From the NCBI GenBank assembly GCA_947453825.1, contig CANGHN010000006.1, positions 22,648-86,647 of the forward strand: DNA of 64,000 nt, read 5' to 3'. The notes under the pieces are model-generated. The model ran no database searches and had not been told where the DNA came from. It saw nothing but the letters and a program-made list of their open reading frames with translations. Within the stretch, counting starts at the first letter, position 1. Each line of letters opens with the position of its first letter. The stretch is from Betaproteobacteria bacterium. GTDB taxonomy: Bacteria > Pseudomonadota > Gammaproteobacteria > Burkholderiales > Burkholderiaceae. Below, one piece after another: positions 31,183 to 39,812 of this stretch. The position numbers were made by a program, and so were the translations under genes.

Positions 31183-32016
31183 CTATTTATTGCGGCGCAA
31201 TATAAAGTCAGCTGTGACAAAAGCAGCATCGCTGGTAAATTCATCGGCCAAGATTCTGGCGGCGGCTTCAGCGAGGGTAATTTCAATAAAACTACTGACT
31301 TCGCCATCATGGTTTGTGGGTACAAAATGGTCTGCCAATTCAAGGTCGTAGATGAAGAGCAGCTCATCATGAAAGCCTCTACTAGGTATTGGTCGACGCA
31401 TATGAATGCGACCAACAGGTTCAATTTCTTCAGCGAGTTGACCCGGAACGCCCGCTTCCTCCCAAAGTTCGCGACGTGCACAAACCCATGGAGTTTCATC
31501 GGTAGTAATTCCGCCAGCAGCAATATTGTCTAGTTTGCCTGGGTCGGTCGATTTAGTATCACTACGCCTACCGAGCCAGAGCATTCCTGATGGTGTATAG
31601 CCGTTGATGTGGGTCGCCATGCTCCGCAAGCCAAAGGTTCTAAACGCGGCTCGCTCCAAGTGAAAGTATTGATGGCCATAATGATCTAGCCATGCAAAGT
31701 CCTCATTGCGCCAGCCCGAAATATAACCGCCAAGACGCATCCTGTTAGCCAGTATGGCAAGGCGCAGGGATAAGTCTCTTGGCTTACTAATCAAGACACC
31801 AAGTTGGTCGTCGCTGATTGAAATATTCGGTATAGGATCTTTTTCTAAAGATTCTTTAAGGTAAGGAATAAATTCGGGATTAAGATGACCAATAGTTTGA
31901 TTCTCAGTACGGCCTGCCAGTAGGCGAATAGGTAAAAAATCTGGTGGGGCCGATCTGGAAGTGTTTTGCAACATCTCTTCCAGGGCGGCTAAAGTACTGG
32001 TGGAAAGCGTATTCAT
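31183..32016 (-). CDS. DUF4743/NUDIX hydrolase, Tnr3/YJR142W-like (thiamine-damage type)
   Basis: GWRNEDFAWLDHYGHQYFHLERAAFRTFGLRSMATHINGYTPSGMLWLGRRS..DPGKLDNIAAGGITTDETPWVCARRELWEEAGVP; start adjusted to MNTLSTSTLAALEEM. Confidence 0.85.
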   Translation of the reverse strand: MNTLSTSTLAALEEMLQNTSRSAPPDFLPIRLLAGRTENQTIGHLNPEFIPYLKESLEKDPIPNISISDDQLGVLISKPRDLSLRLAILANRMRLGGYISGWRNEDFAWLDHYGHQYFHLERAAFRTFGLRSMATHINGYTPSGMLWLGRRSDTKSTDPGKLDNIAAGGITTDETPWVCARRELWEEAGVPGQLAEEIEPVGRIHMRRPIPSRGFHDELLFIYDLELADHFVPTNHDGEVSSFIEITLAEAAARILADEFTSDAAFVTADFILRRNK

Positions 32017-32038
32017 GAGGAAAGTGTAAGAGAAAACA

Positions 32039-33694
32039 ATGGAGACATCCAAAAAAATTATGCATGGCGGACAAATATTGGCCAATGCACTTGTTAGGCA
32101 GGGCGTAGATACTGCCTTTGGCGTGCCGGGTGAGAGCTTTCTGCCACTACTAGATGGTTTGGTAGATCATGAACAGTTTCGCTTTATTACTTGCCGCCAA
32201 GAGGGTGGCGCAGCTTATATGGCAGAGGCCTATGCAAAGTTAACGGGTAAGCCTGGCGTAGTGATGGTGACCCGCGGACCTGGTGCCTCGAATGCCATGG
32301 TAGGCATTCATACCGCCTATCAAGACTCTACCCCTATGGTCTTGCTGGTTGGCCAAGTTGGTACTGATATGGTGGAGCGTGAAGCCTTTCAAGAAATTGA
32401 CTATCGACGCATGTATTCAGAATGTGCAAAGTGGGTTGGAAGTATTGATCGGGTTGACCGCATTGATGAGTTTGTTTCCCATGCCTTTCATGTTGCTCAA
32501 TCTGGCCGCAAGGGGCCGGTTGTGCTGGCATTACCAGAAGATGTTTTATATCTGACTGATGAGGAAAAGCCTACAGCCGCTGCCCATATTGTTCAGCCAG
32601 GTCTTGATCGAGATGTATTTGCTAAAGCGATGCAGCAATTTACGACTGCAAAAAATCCCATAGTCTTGGCTGGTGGCGGCAATTGGAATAGTGTAGCTTG
32701 TGACCATTTACGAACTTGGGCCAATCGTGAAGGCGTACCGGTAGCAACGAGTTTTCGCTCACAAGATTTAATTGATAACCAAGACCTCTGTTATGCAGGT
32801 GATTTAGGTATCGGCGCCAATCCTGCGCTCGTCAAGCGCATTCAAGATGCTGATGTTTTGTTAGTGATTGGTGAGCGCTTGGGAGAGATGACGACAGCTG
32901 GGTACAGCATATTAAAACCCCCAGCATCCAAGCATGTCTTGATTCATGTGCTTTCAGGACCAGAGGAACTCGGCCGTGTTTATCGACCTGATTTTGCAAT
33001 TAACTGTAGCCCAGAAAATTTTTGCAAAGCATTAGTCGATATCAAGATGGATTCGCGCCACCAGTCTTCTCAGAAAGAAGCGCATGCTCAATACTTAGCA
33101 TTTTCTGCGCCAATTTCGGTTCAGGGTAATTTGCAATTGGCTGAAATTATGGCCTCTTTGCCAAATTCCATACCCCGTAATGCTATTTTGACCAATGGTG
33201 CTGGAAATTTTGCAACTTGGCTACATCGTTTTTATCCCTATGGTGGATTTAAGAGTCAGCTTGCACCGGCGAATGGATCGATGGGCTACGGTTTACCTGC
33301 TGCTATTGCAGCGAAGATAGCCGATCCGGATAGGGTGGCGATTGCGGTATGCGGTGATGGCGACTTTATGATGAATTGCCAAGAGTTAGCTACAGCTGTT
33401 CGATACGAGGCTTACCCTATTGTTTTTGTCATCAACAATGGCATGCTTGGAACAATACGCATGCATCAAGAACGTGAATTTACCAAACGGGTAATGGGTA
33501 CAGGCCTAACAAATCCTGATTTTGTGAAGTTTGCAGATAGCTTTGGCATGCCAGGATTTAGAGTTAACAGCACTGCAGAATTCACTCCAGCCTTTACTAA
33601 AGCCTTGGCAAGCAAACGTGGTGGCTTGATTGAATTAATTCTGGACCCAGAAGTTATTTCACCAACCAAGGTGCTCTCTAAGCTCGGCAAGTAG
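32039..33694 (+). CDS. thiamine pyrophosphate-binding protein, acetolactate synthase large-subunit-like
   Basis: GVPGESFLPLLDGL, RQEGGAAYMAEAYAKLTGKPGVVMVTRGPGASNA, CGDGDFMMNCQELATAVRYEAYPIVFVINNGMLG. Confidence 0.9.
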   Translation: METSKKIMHGGQILANALVRQGVDTAFGVPGESFLPLLDGLVDHEQFRFITCRQEGGAAYMAEAYAKLTGKPGVVMVTRGPGASNAMVGIHTAYQDSTPMVLLVGQVGTDMVEREAFQEIDYRRMYSECAKWVGSIDRVDRIDEFVSHAFHVAQSGRKGPVVLALPEDVLYLTDEEKPTAAAHIVQPGLDRDVFAKAMQQFTTAKNPIVLAGGGNWNSVACDHLRTWANREGVPVATSFRSQDLIDNQDLCYAGDLGIGANPALVKRIQDADVLLVIGERLGEMTTAGYSILKPPASKHVLIHVLSGPEELGRVYRPDFAINCSPENFCKALVDIKMDSRHQSSQKEAHAQYLAFSAPISVQGNLQLAEIMASLPNSIPRNAILTNGAGNFATWLHRFYPYGGFKSQLAPANGSMGYGLPAAIAAKIADPDRVAIAVCGDGDFMMNCQELATAVRYEAYPIVFVINNGMLGTIRMHQEREFTKRVMGTGLTNPDFVKFADSFGMPGFRVNSTAEFTPAFTKALASKRGGLIELILDPEVISPTKVLSKLGK

Positions 33695-33703
33695 ACAAGA
33701 AGG

Positions 33704-33731
33704 ATTAGGGGGAGTCTTAGCTCCCCCTAAT
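33704..33731. terminator. bidirectional terminator hairpin
   Basis: ATTAGGGGGAG-TCTTAG-CTCCCCCTAAT, perfect 11-bp stem between convergent genes. Confidence 0.75.
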
Positions 33732-33751
33732 GTGTTTAACTAGATTGTGAG

Positions 33752-34774
33752 TTAGTCAACCTTGGCGCCAGAATCTTTGACGACCTTAGTCCACTTTGCA
33801 ATTTCACCTTTAATAAAGGCAGAAAATTGGGCTGGCGTATTGCCAACCGGCTGCGCGCCCATCGCCAAGTATTTCTCTTTGACTGCTGGGCTATTAATTG
33901 CAGCCATCAATTCAGCGCTATCTTTGTTGAGCACATCTGCAGGCATATTTGCTGGCCCCACAATTCCAAACCAAGAAGTTGCTTCATAACCAGGCAAATT
34001 AGCTGCCTCAGCAATCGTTGGTAAATCTGGAAATGCGGGTGAGCGTTTTGCACTAGTAACGGCAAGCGCCTTTAAGCGACCTGCACGAATATAGTTGATT
34101 GATGATGGTAGGTTATCAAACATGATATCCACGTTGCCAGCCATCAAATCCGTTACAGCAGGTGGACTTCCCTTATATGGTAGGTGCACCATATAGGTTT
34201 TAGTCATCGATTTAAATAGTTCCCCAGCCATATGGATCGATGTTCCATTACCGCTAGAAGCCATATTGACCTTGCCAGGATACTTTTTTGCATAGGCAAT
34301 TAAGTCATTGACACTATTAATATTATTCTTGGCTGCAAATTCAGGATTGAGGACCAAGACGTTGGGCAACTCAGCTGCAAGAGTGATTGGCGTGAAGTCT
34401 TTGATAGGGTCATAAGGTAATTTTCCGCCACCTTGTGTGTACAAGGGCAGGTTGATTCCATGAGTTCCAACTGAAGCCATCAACCAGGTGTAACCATCGG
34501 GCGCAGATTTTGCAACAACTTCGGCACCAATGTTGCCACCTGCACCTGGTTTGTTATCAATCACCACATTCCATTTGCTTGTATTTGAAAGCTCGCTCTG
34601 AATGGGGCGAGCAATGTTATCCGTAGCTCCGCCTGCCGGAAAAGGAACCACCAAACGAATTGGCTTGTTCGGATAAGTAGTTTGTGCAACAGCCATTCTT
34701 GAAGGAGTGCCGAGCGCACAAGCAGCAATGAATGATCCAAGGCAAAGGGTCAGATAGCGACGTTCTAGTTTCAT
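33752..34774 (-). CDS. Bug/TctC family substrate-binding protein
   Basis: Start adjusted to [48 protein letters not shown]. Confidence 0.93.
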   Translation of the reverse strand: MKLERRYLTLCLGSFIAACALGTPSRMAVAQTTYPNKPIRLVVPFPAGGATDNIARPIQSELSNTSKWNVVIDNKPGAGGNIGAEVVAKSAPDGYTWLMASVGTHGINLPLYTQGGGKLPYDPIKDFTPITLAAELPNVLVLNPEFAAKNNINSVNDLIAYAKKYPGKVNMASSGNGTSIHMAGELFKSMTKTYMVHLPYKGSPPAVTDLMAGNVDIMFDNLPSSINYIRAGRLKALAVTSAKRSPAFPDLPTIAEAANLPGYEATSWFGIVGPANMPADVLNKDSAELMAAINSPAVKEKYLAMGAQPVGNTPAQFSAFIKGEIAKWTKVVKDSGAKVD

Positions 34775-34939
34775 GGGGTCTCCAGTGACATCTTCTAGCA
34801 CAAATTCAGGTGCCAGAGATACTTTTTTTGTATTCAACACAATGTAAACCATTTTGAAGCACTTTGTCATAAATGCTTAACAATTAAGCATTCCAGCTCG
34901 CTCTTTATAAATCTATGACTTACGAAATATTTTGTCGAT

Positions 34940-34962
34940 TTATCCACAAGGCCTGTGGATAA
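34940..34962. promoter_or_regulatory. inverted pair of consensus DnaA boxes
   Basis: TTATCCACA-AGGCC-TGTGGATAA, both arms identical to the DnaA box consensus. Confidence 0.5.
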
Positions 34963-34976
34963 GTTTGATATCTTTG

Positions 34977-35051
34977 TGGTCCCGCCGACAGGAATCGAAC
35001 CTGTATCCCACGCTTAGGAGGCATGTGCACTATCCATTGTGCTACGGCGAG
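34977..35051 (-). tRNA. tRNA-Arg(CCT), CCA encoded
   Basis: CTCGCCGTAGCACAATGGATAGTGCACATGCCTCCTAAGCGTGGGATACAGGTTCGATTCCTGTCGGCGGGACCA. Confidence 0.95.
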
Positions 35052-35104
35052 AGTGAGTTTGATTTAGAACTGCGCTAAACAAATAATCATTCTAAAGTTT
35101 GTTA

Positions 35105-35278
35105 TTACCAGCCACATAAAGCCCAAACTTGATTCGTCAAAGCCACCATCATGTCAGGCGCATAGTATGCTGAAAATACCAACAATAGAGTAACGCTTAT
35201 TGCAAGATATAAGAGCCATTGGCTAATAGACGAACGGGAAATTCGTTTTGGGCATTTGACGGTTGGGGACTTTTGCAT
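35105..35278 (-). CDS. 57-aa predicted single-pass membrane protein
   Basis: MQKSPTVKCPKRISRSSISQWLLYLAISVTLLLVFSAYYAPDMMVALTNQVWALCGW; ATG 10 bp after the MFS gene stop, AG-rich RBS-like sequence; missed by the ORF-track cut-off. Confidence 0.6.
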   Translation of the reverse strand: MQKSPTVKCPKRISRSSISQWLLYLAISVTLLLVFSAYYAPDMMVALTNQVWALCGW

Positions 35279-35288
35279 GACTTCTCAC

Positions 35289-36518
35289 TTAGGCATTGAC
35301 TGCTCTAGAAATCGCCCGCTCTTTAACGGGGAGATTAATCAAGCAAGCAAAAACACCTAATGCAATCGCAATTTGCCAAACAATGAGATAGGAGCCTGTT
35401 CGATCGAATAAATATCCGCCAAGGAAGGCACCACAGAAACTACCAAGTTGGTGTGAGAAAAATACTAATCCTGAAAGCATCGTGAGGTATTTCACGCCGA
35501 ATATTTGTGCAACGATGCCATTGGTTAATGGAATAGTGGACAGCCACAAGAATCCCATAATGGCTGCAAACACATAGGTACTCATTGGCGTTGGGGGCAT
35601 TAATAAGAAAATGATGATAGCTATCGAGCGTCCCAGATAAATCGCTGAGAGTAGGTAGCGCTTCGGAAAGCGTTGCCCCAATATGCCCGAGCCATAAGTT
35701 CCAAAGATATTAAATAAGCCGATTAATGCTAGTGCTGTAGTTGCAACCGCAGGTGCGCCGACTGCAGGGTAGGTCGATGAGAGATCCTTTAGGTAAGGAG
35801 CTAAATGCACGGCAATAAATACAACCTGAAATCCACAGACAAAATATCCCAGTGTTAAGAGACGAAAACTCGGATTAGTGATTGCTTCCTGAAGGGCCTG
35901 CTTAATGGTTTGATCGCCCAGATTATGTTGATGGACAAAATCTTTTTCACGCAACATGAAGGCCGTTGGAATCATGAGGCTAGCCATGAGCGCTAGAAGT
36001 AAGAGGGCATCTTGCGCTCCAAACGCACTCAGTAATCCTTGCTCGGCCGGAATCATTAAAAACTGACCAAAGGAGCCTGCCGCTGCAGCAATGCCCATTG
36101 CCCAAACCCGTTTTTCAGCAATGACGTTGCGCCCCAAAATACCGTAGACCACGCTGTAAGTGGTTGCAGTCTGGGCTAAACCAATCAGTAATCCACCTGC
36201 TAGGGTGAAATTCAATACTTCGGTAGATAGCGCCATGCCTGCTAAACCCAGCGCGTAGAGAATCCCGCCAGCGACCATGATCTTGAATGCCCCATAGCGA
36301 TCTGCTAGAGCACCGGTAACAGGTTGCACTGCACCCCAGATCAGATTTTGTAATGCAATCGTGAGCGCAAAGGTTTCGCGTCCCCAGCCATTGGCAGAGG
36401 TGATAGGTAAATTAAATAATCCAAAGCCATGGCGTATGCCCATCGAGAGCGTCACCATTAAGCCCCCAAAAATGAGCAGTTGTTGTATTGATAAGGGGGT
36501 TTTAGTGTTGTCGGCCAT
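35289..36518 (-). CDS. MFS transporter (OFA/OxlT-like)
   Basis: 12-TM pattern; NLIWGAVQPVTGALADRYGAFKIM; GFLWLSTIPLTNGIVAQIFG. Confidence 0.9.
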   Translation of the reverse strand: MADNTKTPLSIQQLLIFGGLMVTLSMGIRHGFGLFNLPITSANGWGRETFALTIALQNLIWGAVQPVTGALADRYGAFKIMVAGGILYALGLAGMALSTEVLNFTLAGGLLIGLAQTATTYSVVYGILGRNVIAEKRVWAMGIAAAAGSFGQFLMIPAEQGLLSAFGAQDALLLLALMASLMIPTAFMLREKDFVHQHNLGDQTIKQALQEAITNPSFRLLTLGYFVCGFQVVFIAVHLAPYLKDLSSTYPAVGAPAVATTALALIGLFNIFGTYGSGILGQRFPKRYLLSAIYLGRSIAIIIFLLMPPTPMSTYVFAAIMGFLWLSTIPLTNGIVAQIFGVKYLTMLSGLVFFSHQLGSFCGAFLGGYLFDRTGSYLIVWQIAIALGVFACLINLPVKERAISRAVNA

Positions 36519-36523
36519 GATCG

Positions 36524-37744
36524 TTAGATTGCCCCTTTTTGCCGCAGTTCCTCTATTGCAGCATCGTCCAATTGAAGACGCTCATGCAAAATCTGATTCG
36601 TATGCTGGCCTAAGGTAGGTGGTGCCATACGCACTTCAGTCGGTGTTTTTGAAAGCTTCATTGGGCTAGCAACTAATTTCATGCTGCCAGCAGTAGGGTG
36701 AGGTACGTTAATTTGTACTTCTCTAGCGATGACTTGCTCGTTCTCAAAAACCTCTTTGATGTTATTGATCGGGCCGCAGGGAACATTCGCTTTTTCTAAT
36801 AAAGAAATCCATTCCCCCTTTGTTTTCTTGCGAGTCATCTGCTCTAGCAATGGAACAAGTTTCTTGCGATGTTCAACACGCAGTGGATTGGTTTTGAAAA
36901 GAGGATTGTCAGCTAAGTGAGCTTCACCGCCCACCGTAACAAAGTGTCTGTATTGCCCATCATTACCAGCACCTACAATCATCCAGCCGTCGGATGTAGG
37001 GAAGGTTTGATAGGGCACGATGATGGGGGACGCGTTACCCCAGCGCCGTGGCACCTCCCCGGAGGTTAGATAGGCGCTGGATACATTAGCCATGACTGCG
37101 ATTTGTGTATCTAAGAGCGACATGTCAATGTACTGGCCCTCACCGGTGTGATCACGGTGCACAATTGCGGCAAGAATTGCGCTGCTCGCATACATGCCAG
37201 TAAAGATATCTGCAATTGCAACACCGGATTTTTGTGGGCTGGCGCCTTCAAATTCATCGGCTTCACCAGTCACACTCATAAATCCGCCCAGGCCTTGGAT
37301 GATGAAATCATAGCCAGGGCGATGAGCATAAGGACCAGTCTGGCCAAAGCCGGTAATCGAGCAATAAATTAAGTTGGGCTTGATCTTTTTAAGGCTCTCA
37401 TAATTCAGGCCATATTTAGCAAGATCTCCAACCTTGTAGTTTTCAATCACTACATCAGAGTCAGCTGCGAGTTGACGGATAATTTCTTGACCTTCTGGTT
37501 TGCTGATATCAACGGTAATAGAGCGCTTATTTCGATTGATGCATATAAAGTAGGCAGATTCCTCGGTGTCATGGCCAGCAAGGTCTTTTGCAAAAGGAGG
37601 TCCCCAATGGCGCGTATCGTCTCCGCTGCCGGGCCGCTCAACCTTAATGACGTCAGCCCCAAGGTCGGCAAGGTTTTGGGCGCACCAAGGGCCAGCCAGT
37701 ACACGGCTAAGGTCTAAAACACGGATATGACTTAATGCTCCCAT
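36524..37744 (-). CDS. CaiB/BaiF family CoA transferase (family III)
   Basis: IRVLDLSRVLAGPWCAQNLADLGADVIKVERPGSGDDTR, NRNKRSITVDI, PGYDFIIQG. Confidence 0.95.
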   Translation of the reverse strand: MGALSHIRVLDLSRVLAGPWCAQNLADLGADVIKVERPGSGDDTRHWGPPFAKDLAGHDTEESAYFICINRNKRSITVDISKPEGQEIIRQLAADSDVVIENYKVGDLAKYGLNYESLKKIKPNLIYCSITGFGQTGPYAHRPGYDFIIQGLGGFMSVTGEADEFEGASPQKSGVAIADIFTGMYASSAILAAIVHRDHTGEGQYIDMSLLDTQIAVMANVSSAYLTSGEVPRRWGNASPIIVPYQTFPTSDGWMIVGAGNDGQYRHFVTVGGEAHLADNPLFKTNPLRVEHRKKLVPLLEQMTRKKTKGEWISLLEKANVPCGPINNIKEVFENEQVIAREVQINVPHPTAGSMKLVASPMKLSKTPTEVRMAPPTLGQHTNQILHERLQLDDAAIEELRQKGAI

Positions 37745-37823
37745 GCCTCAATTTTGGCATGGATGACAGGGGAATTCCCGAAAAGTTTAGCCTTGGCCTC
37801 AGACATGACTACAATTTGCGCGC

Positions 37824-39812
37824 ATGGCTACTCGTAAAACTTCCGAATACAGCGAATCATCGATTCAGGTCCTTAAAGGGCTGGAACCAGTCCGTCAGCG
37901 GCCTGGTATGTACACCCGAACTGATAATCCTTTACACATCATTCAAGAGGTGCTGGATAACGCATCTGATGAGGCCTTGGGTGGTTTTGGCAAGCAAATT
38001 ATGGTCACGATGCATACCGATGGTAGCGTAAGCGTAGAAGACGATGGCCGAGGTATTCCGGTTGGCATGCATCCGACAGAAAAATTACCGGTTGTTGAGA
38101 TTGTCTTTACGCAATTACACGCAGGCGGTAAGTTTGAGAAAGGCACAGGTAGTGCTTACGCTTTCTCTGGCGGCTTGCATGGTGTTGGTGTATCAGTAAC
38201 CAATGCGCTCTCCAAACGACTAGAAGTTACAGTTTGGCGTGATGGTCAAGTTTCTACTTTGACTTTTGCCGATGGCAAAGTCATTGAAAAGCTCAAAACT
38301 AAATCTTCATCCAAGGAAGATAAGTCCCACGGTACGAGAGTGCGCGCATGGCCAGACGGTAAGTATTTTGATAGCTCAGCAATACCCATGGCTGATCTCA
38401 TTCGCTTACTGCGTTCTAAGGCAGTTTTATTGCCGGGCGTCAAGGTAACACTGATTCAAGAAAAATCCGGTGAGAGCCAGACATGGCAGTATGCGCAAGG
38501 TTTACGTGGCTATCTTAATGAAGCAATCGCACAAGCGGGACATGGCCCAGAGGTCATCCCCCCTTTTGAAGGTGAGCAATACGCGACAGGAACCGGAGAG
38601 GATGATTCCTTTGCTGAGGGTGAGGGTGCCGCATGGGTAGTTTGCTGGACTGAAGATGGTGCACCGGTGCGGGAAAGTTATGTCAATCTCATTCCAACGC
38701 CTGCAGGTGGTACGCATGAAAGTGGCTTGAGAGAAGGCCTATTTAATGCTGTTAAAGGCTTTATTGAAATGCACGCTTTGCAGCCTAAAGGTGTGAAGTT
38801 AATGCCTGAGGATGTCTTTGCACGCGCCTCATTTATTTTGTCTGCCAAAGTATTAGACCCCCAATTTCAAGGACAAATTAAAGAGCGTCTTAATTCACGG
38901 GATGCAGTGCGCCTAGTTTCTGGATACGCTAAATCAGCACTAGAGCTTTGGCTTAATCAGCATGTAGACTACGGTCGCAAACTGGCAGATTTGGTCATCA
39001 AACAAGCGCAAGCTCGTACTAGAGCTGGACAAAAAGTAGAGAAGAAGAAATCCTCTGGTGTAGCTGTTCTTCCAGGAAAACTCACCGATTGTGAAAGCCA
39101 AGATATTTCCTTAAATGAGATCTTCCTGGTAGAGGGTGATTCTGCAGGTGGATCAGCCAAAATGGGTCGCAATAAGGAGTACCAAGCCATTTTGCCCCTG
39201 CGTGGCAAAGTCTTAAATACCTGGGAAGCAGAACGCGATCGTTTGTTTGCCAATAATGAGGTGCATGACATTGCCGTTGCGATTGGAGTTGATCCTCATG
39301 GTCTAAACGATAGTCCTGACTTGTCTAATTTACGCTATGGCAAGGTTTGTATTCTTTCAGATGCTGATGTCGATGGAGCCCATATTCAAGTTCTGTTATT
39401 AACCCTGTTCTATAAGCATTTTCCTAAATTAATTGATTTAGGTCATGTGTATATTTCTCGGCCACCGCTTTTTAGAGTTGATGCACCAGCACGCGGTAAA
39501 AAACCTGCGCAAAAAATTTATGCACTAGATGCTAATGAGCTTCAAGCGATTGAGGATAAGTTGCGTAAAGATGGTGTTAAAGAGTCTGCTTGGCAAATCT
39601 CCCGCTTTAAAGGTCTGGGAGAAATGAGTGCTGAACAATTGTGGGATACGACTTTAAACCCTGATACCCGACGATTATTGCCAGTCACTTTGGGTTCCTG
39701 GACGGAAGACGAAACCTTCAAAACAATGGATATGTTGATGGGTAAATCTGAATCAGGCGCAAGGCGAGATTGGCTGGAAGAGCGCGGTAATGAAGTTGAG
39801 GCGGATATCTAA
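37824..39812 (+). CDS. parE: DNA topoisomerase IV subunit B
   Basis: GHKL motifs [39 protein letters not shown]; 662 aa. Confidence 0.94.
   Translation: MATRKTSEYSESSIQVLKGLEPVRQRPGMYTRTDNPLHIIQEVLDNASDEALGGFGKQIMVTMHTDGSVSVEDDGRGIPVGMHPTEKLPVVEIVFTQLHAGGKFEKGTGSAYAFSGGLHGVGVSVTNALSKRLEVTVWRDGQVSTLTFADGKVIEKLKTKSSSKEDKSHGTRVRAWPDGKYFDSSAIPMADLIRLLRSKAVLLPGVKVTLIQEKSGESQTWQYAQGLRGYLNEAIAQAGHGPEVIPPFEGEQYATGTGEDDSFAEGEGAAWVVCWTEDGAPVRESYVNLIPTPAGGTHESGLREGLFNAVKGFIEMHALQPKGVKLMPEDVFARASFILSAKVLDPQFQGQIKERLNSRDAVRLVSGYAKSALELWLNQHVDYGRKLADLVIKQAQARTRAGQKVEKKKSSGVAVLPGKLTDCESQDISLNEIFLVEGDSAGGSAKMGRNKEYQAILPLRGKVLNTWEAERDRLFANNEVHDIAVAIGVDPHGLNDSPDLSNLRYGKVCILSDADVDGAHIQVLLLTLFYKHFPKLIDLGHVYISRPPLFRVDAPARGKKPAQKIYALDANELQAIEDKLRKDGVKESAWQISRFKGLGEMSAEQLWDTTLNPDTRRLLPVTLGSWTEDETFKTMDMLMGKSESGARRDWLEERGNEVEADI

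Noticed and set aside
33704-33731. Strong GGGGGAG/CTCCCCC palindrome as regulatory element
   Set aside because: Position between two convergent stop codons makes a bidirectional terminator the simple explanation.
34775-34870. N-terminal extension of the second Bug protein ([12 protein letters not shown]...)
   Set aside because: A normal signal peptide begins at [10 protein letters not shown] (34774); the upstream part looks like non-coding leader.
34977-35051. tRNA-Arg as a mobile-element attachment site
   Set aside because: No integrase or repeated tRNA 3' fragment found in the window.
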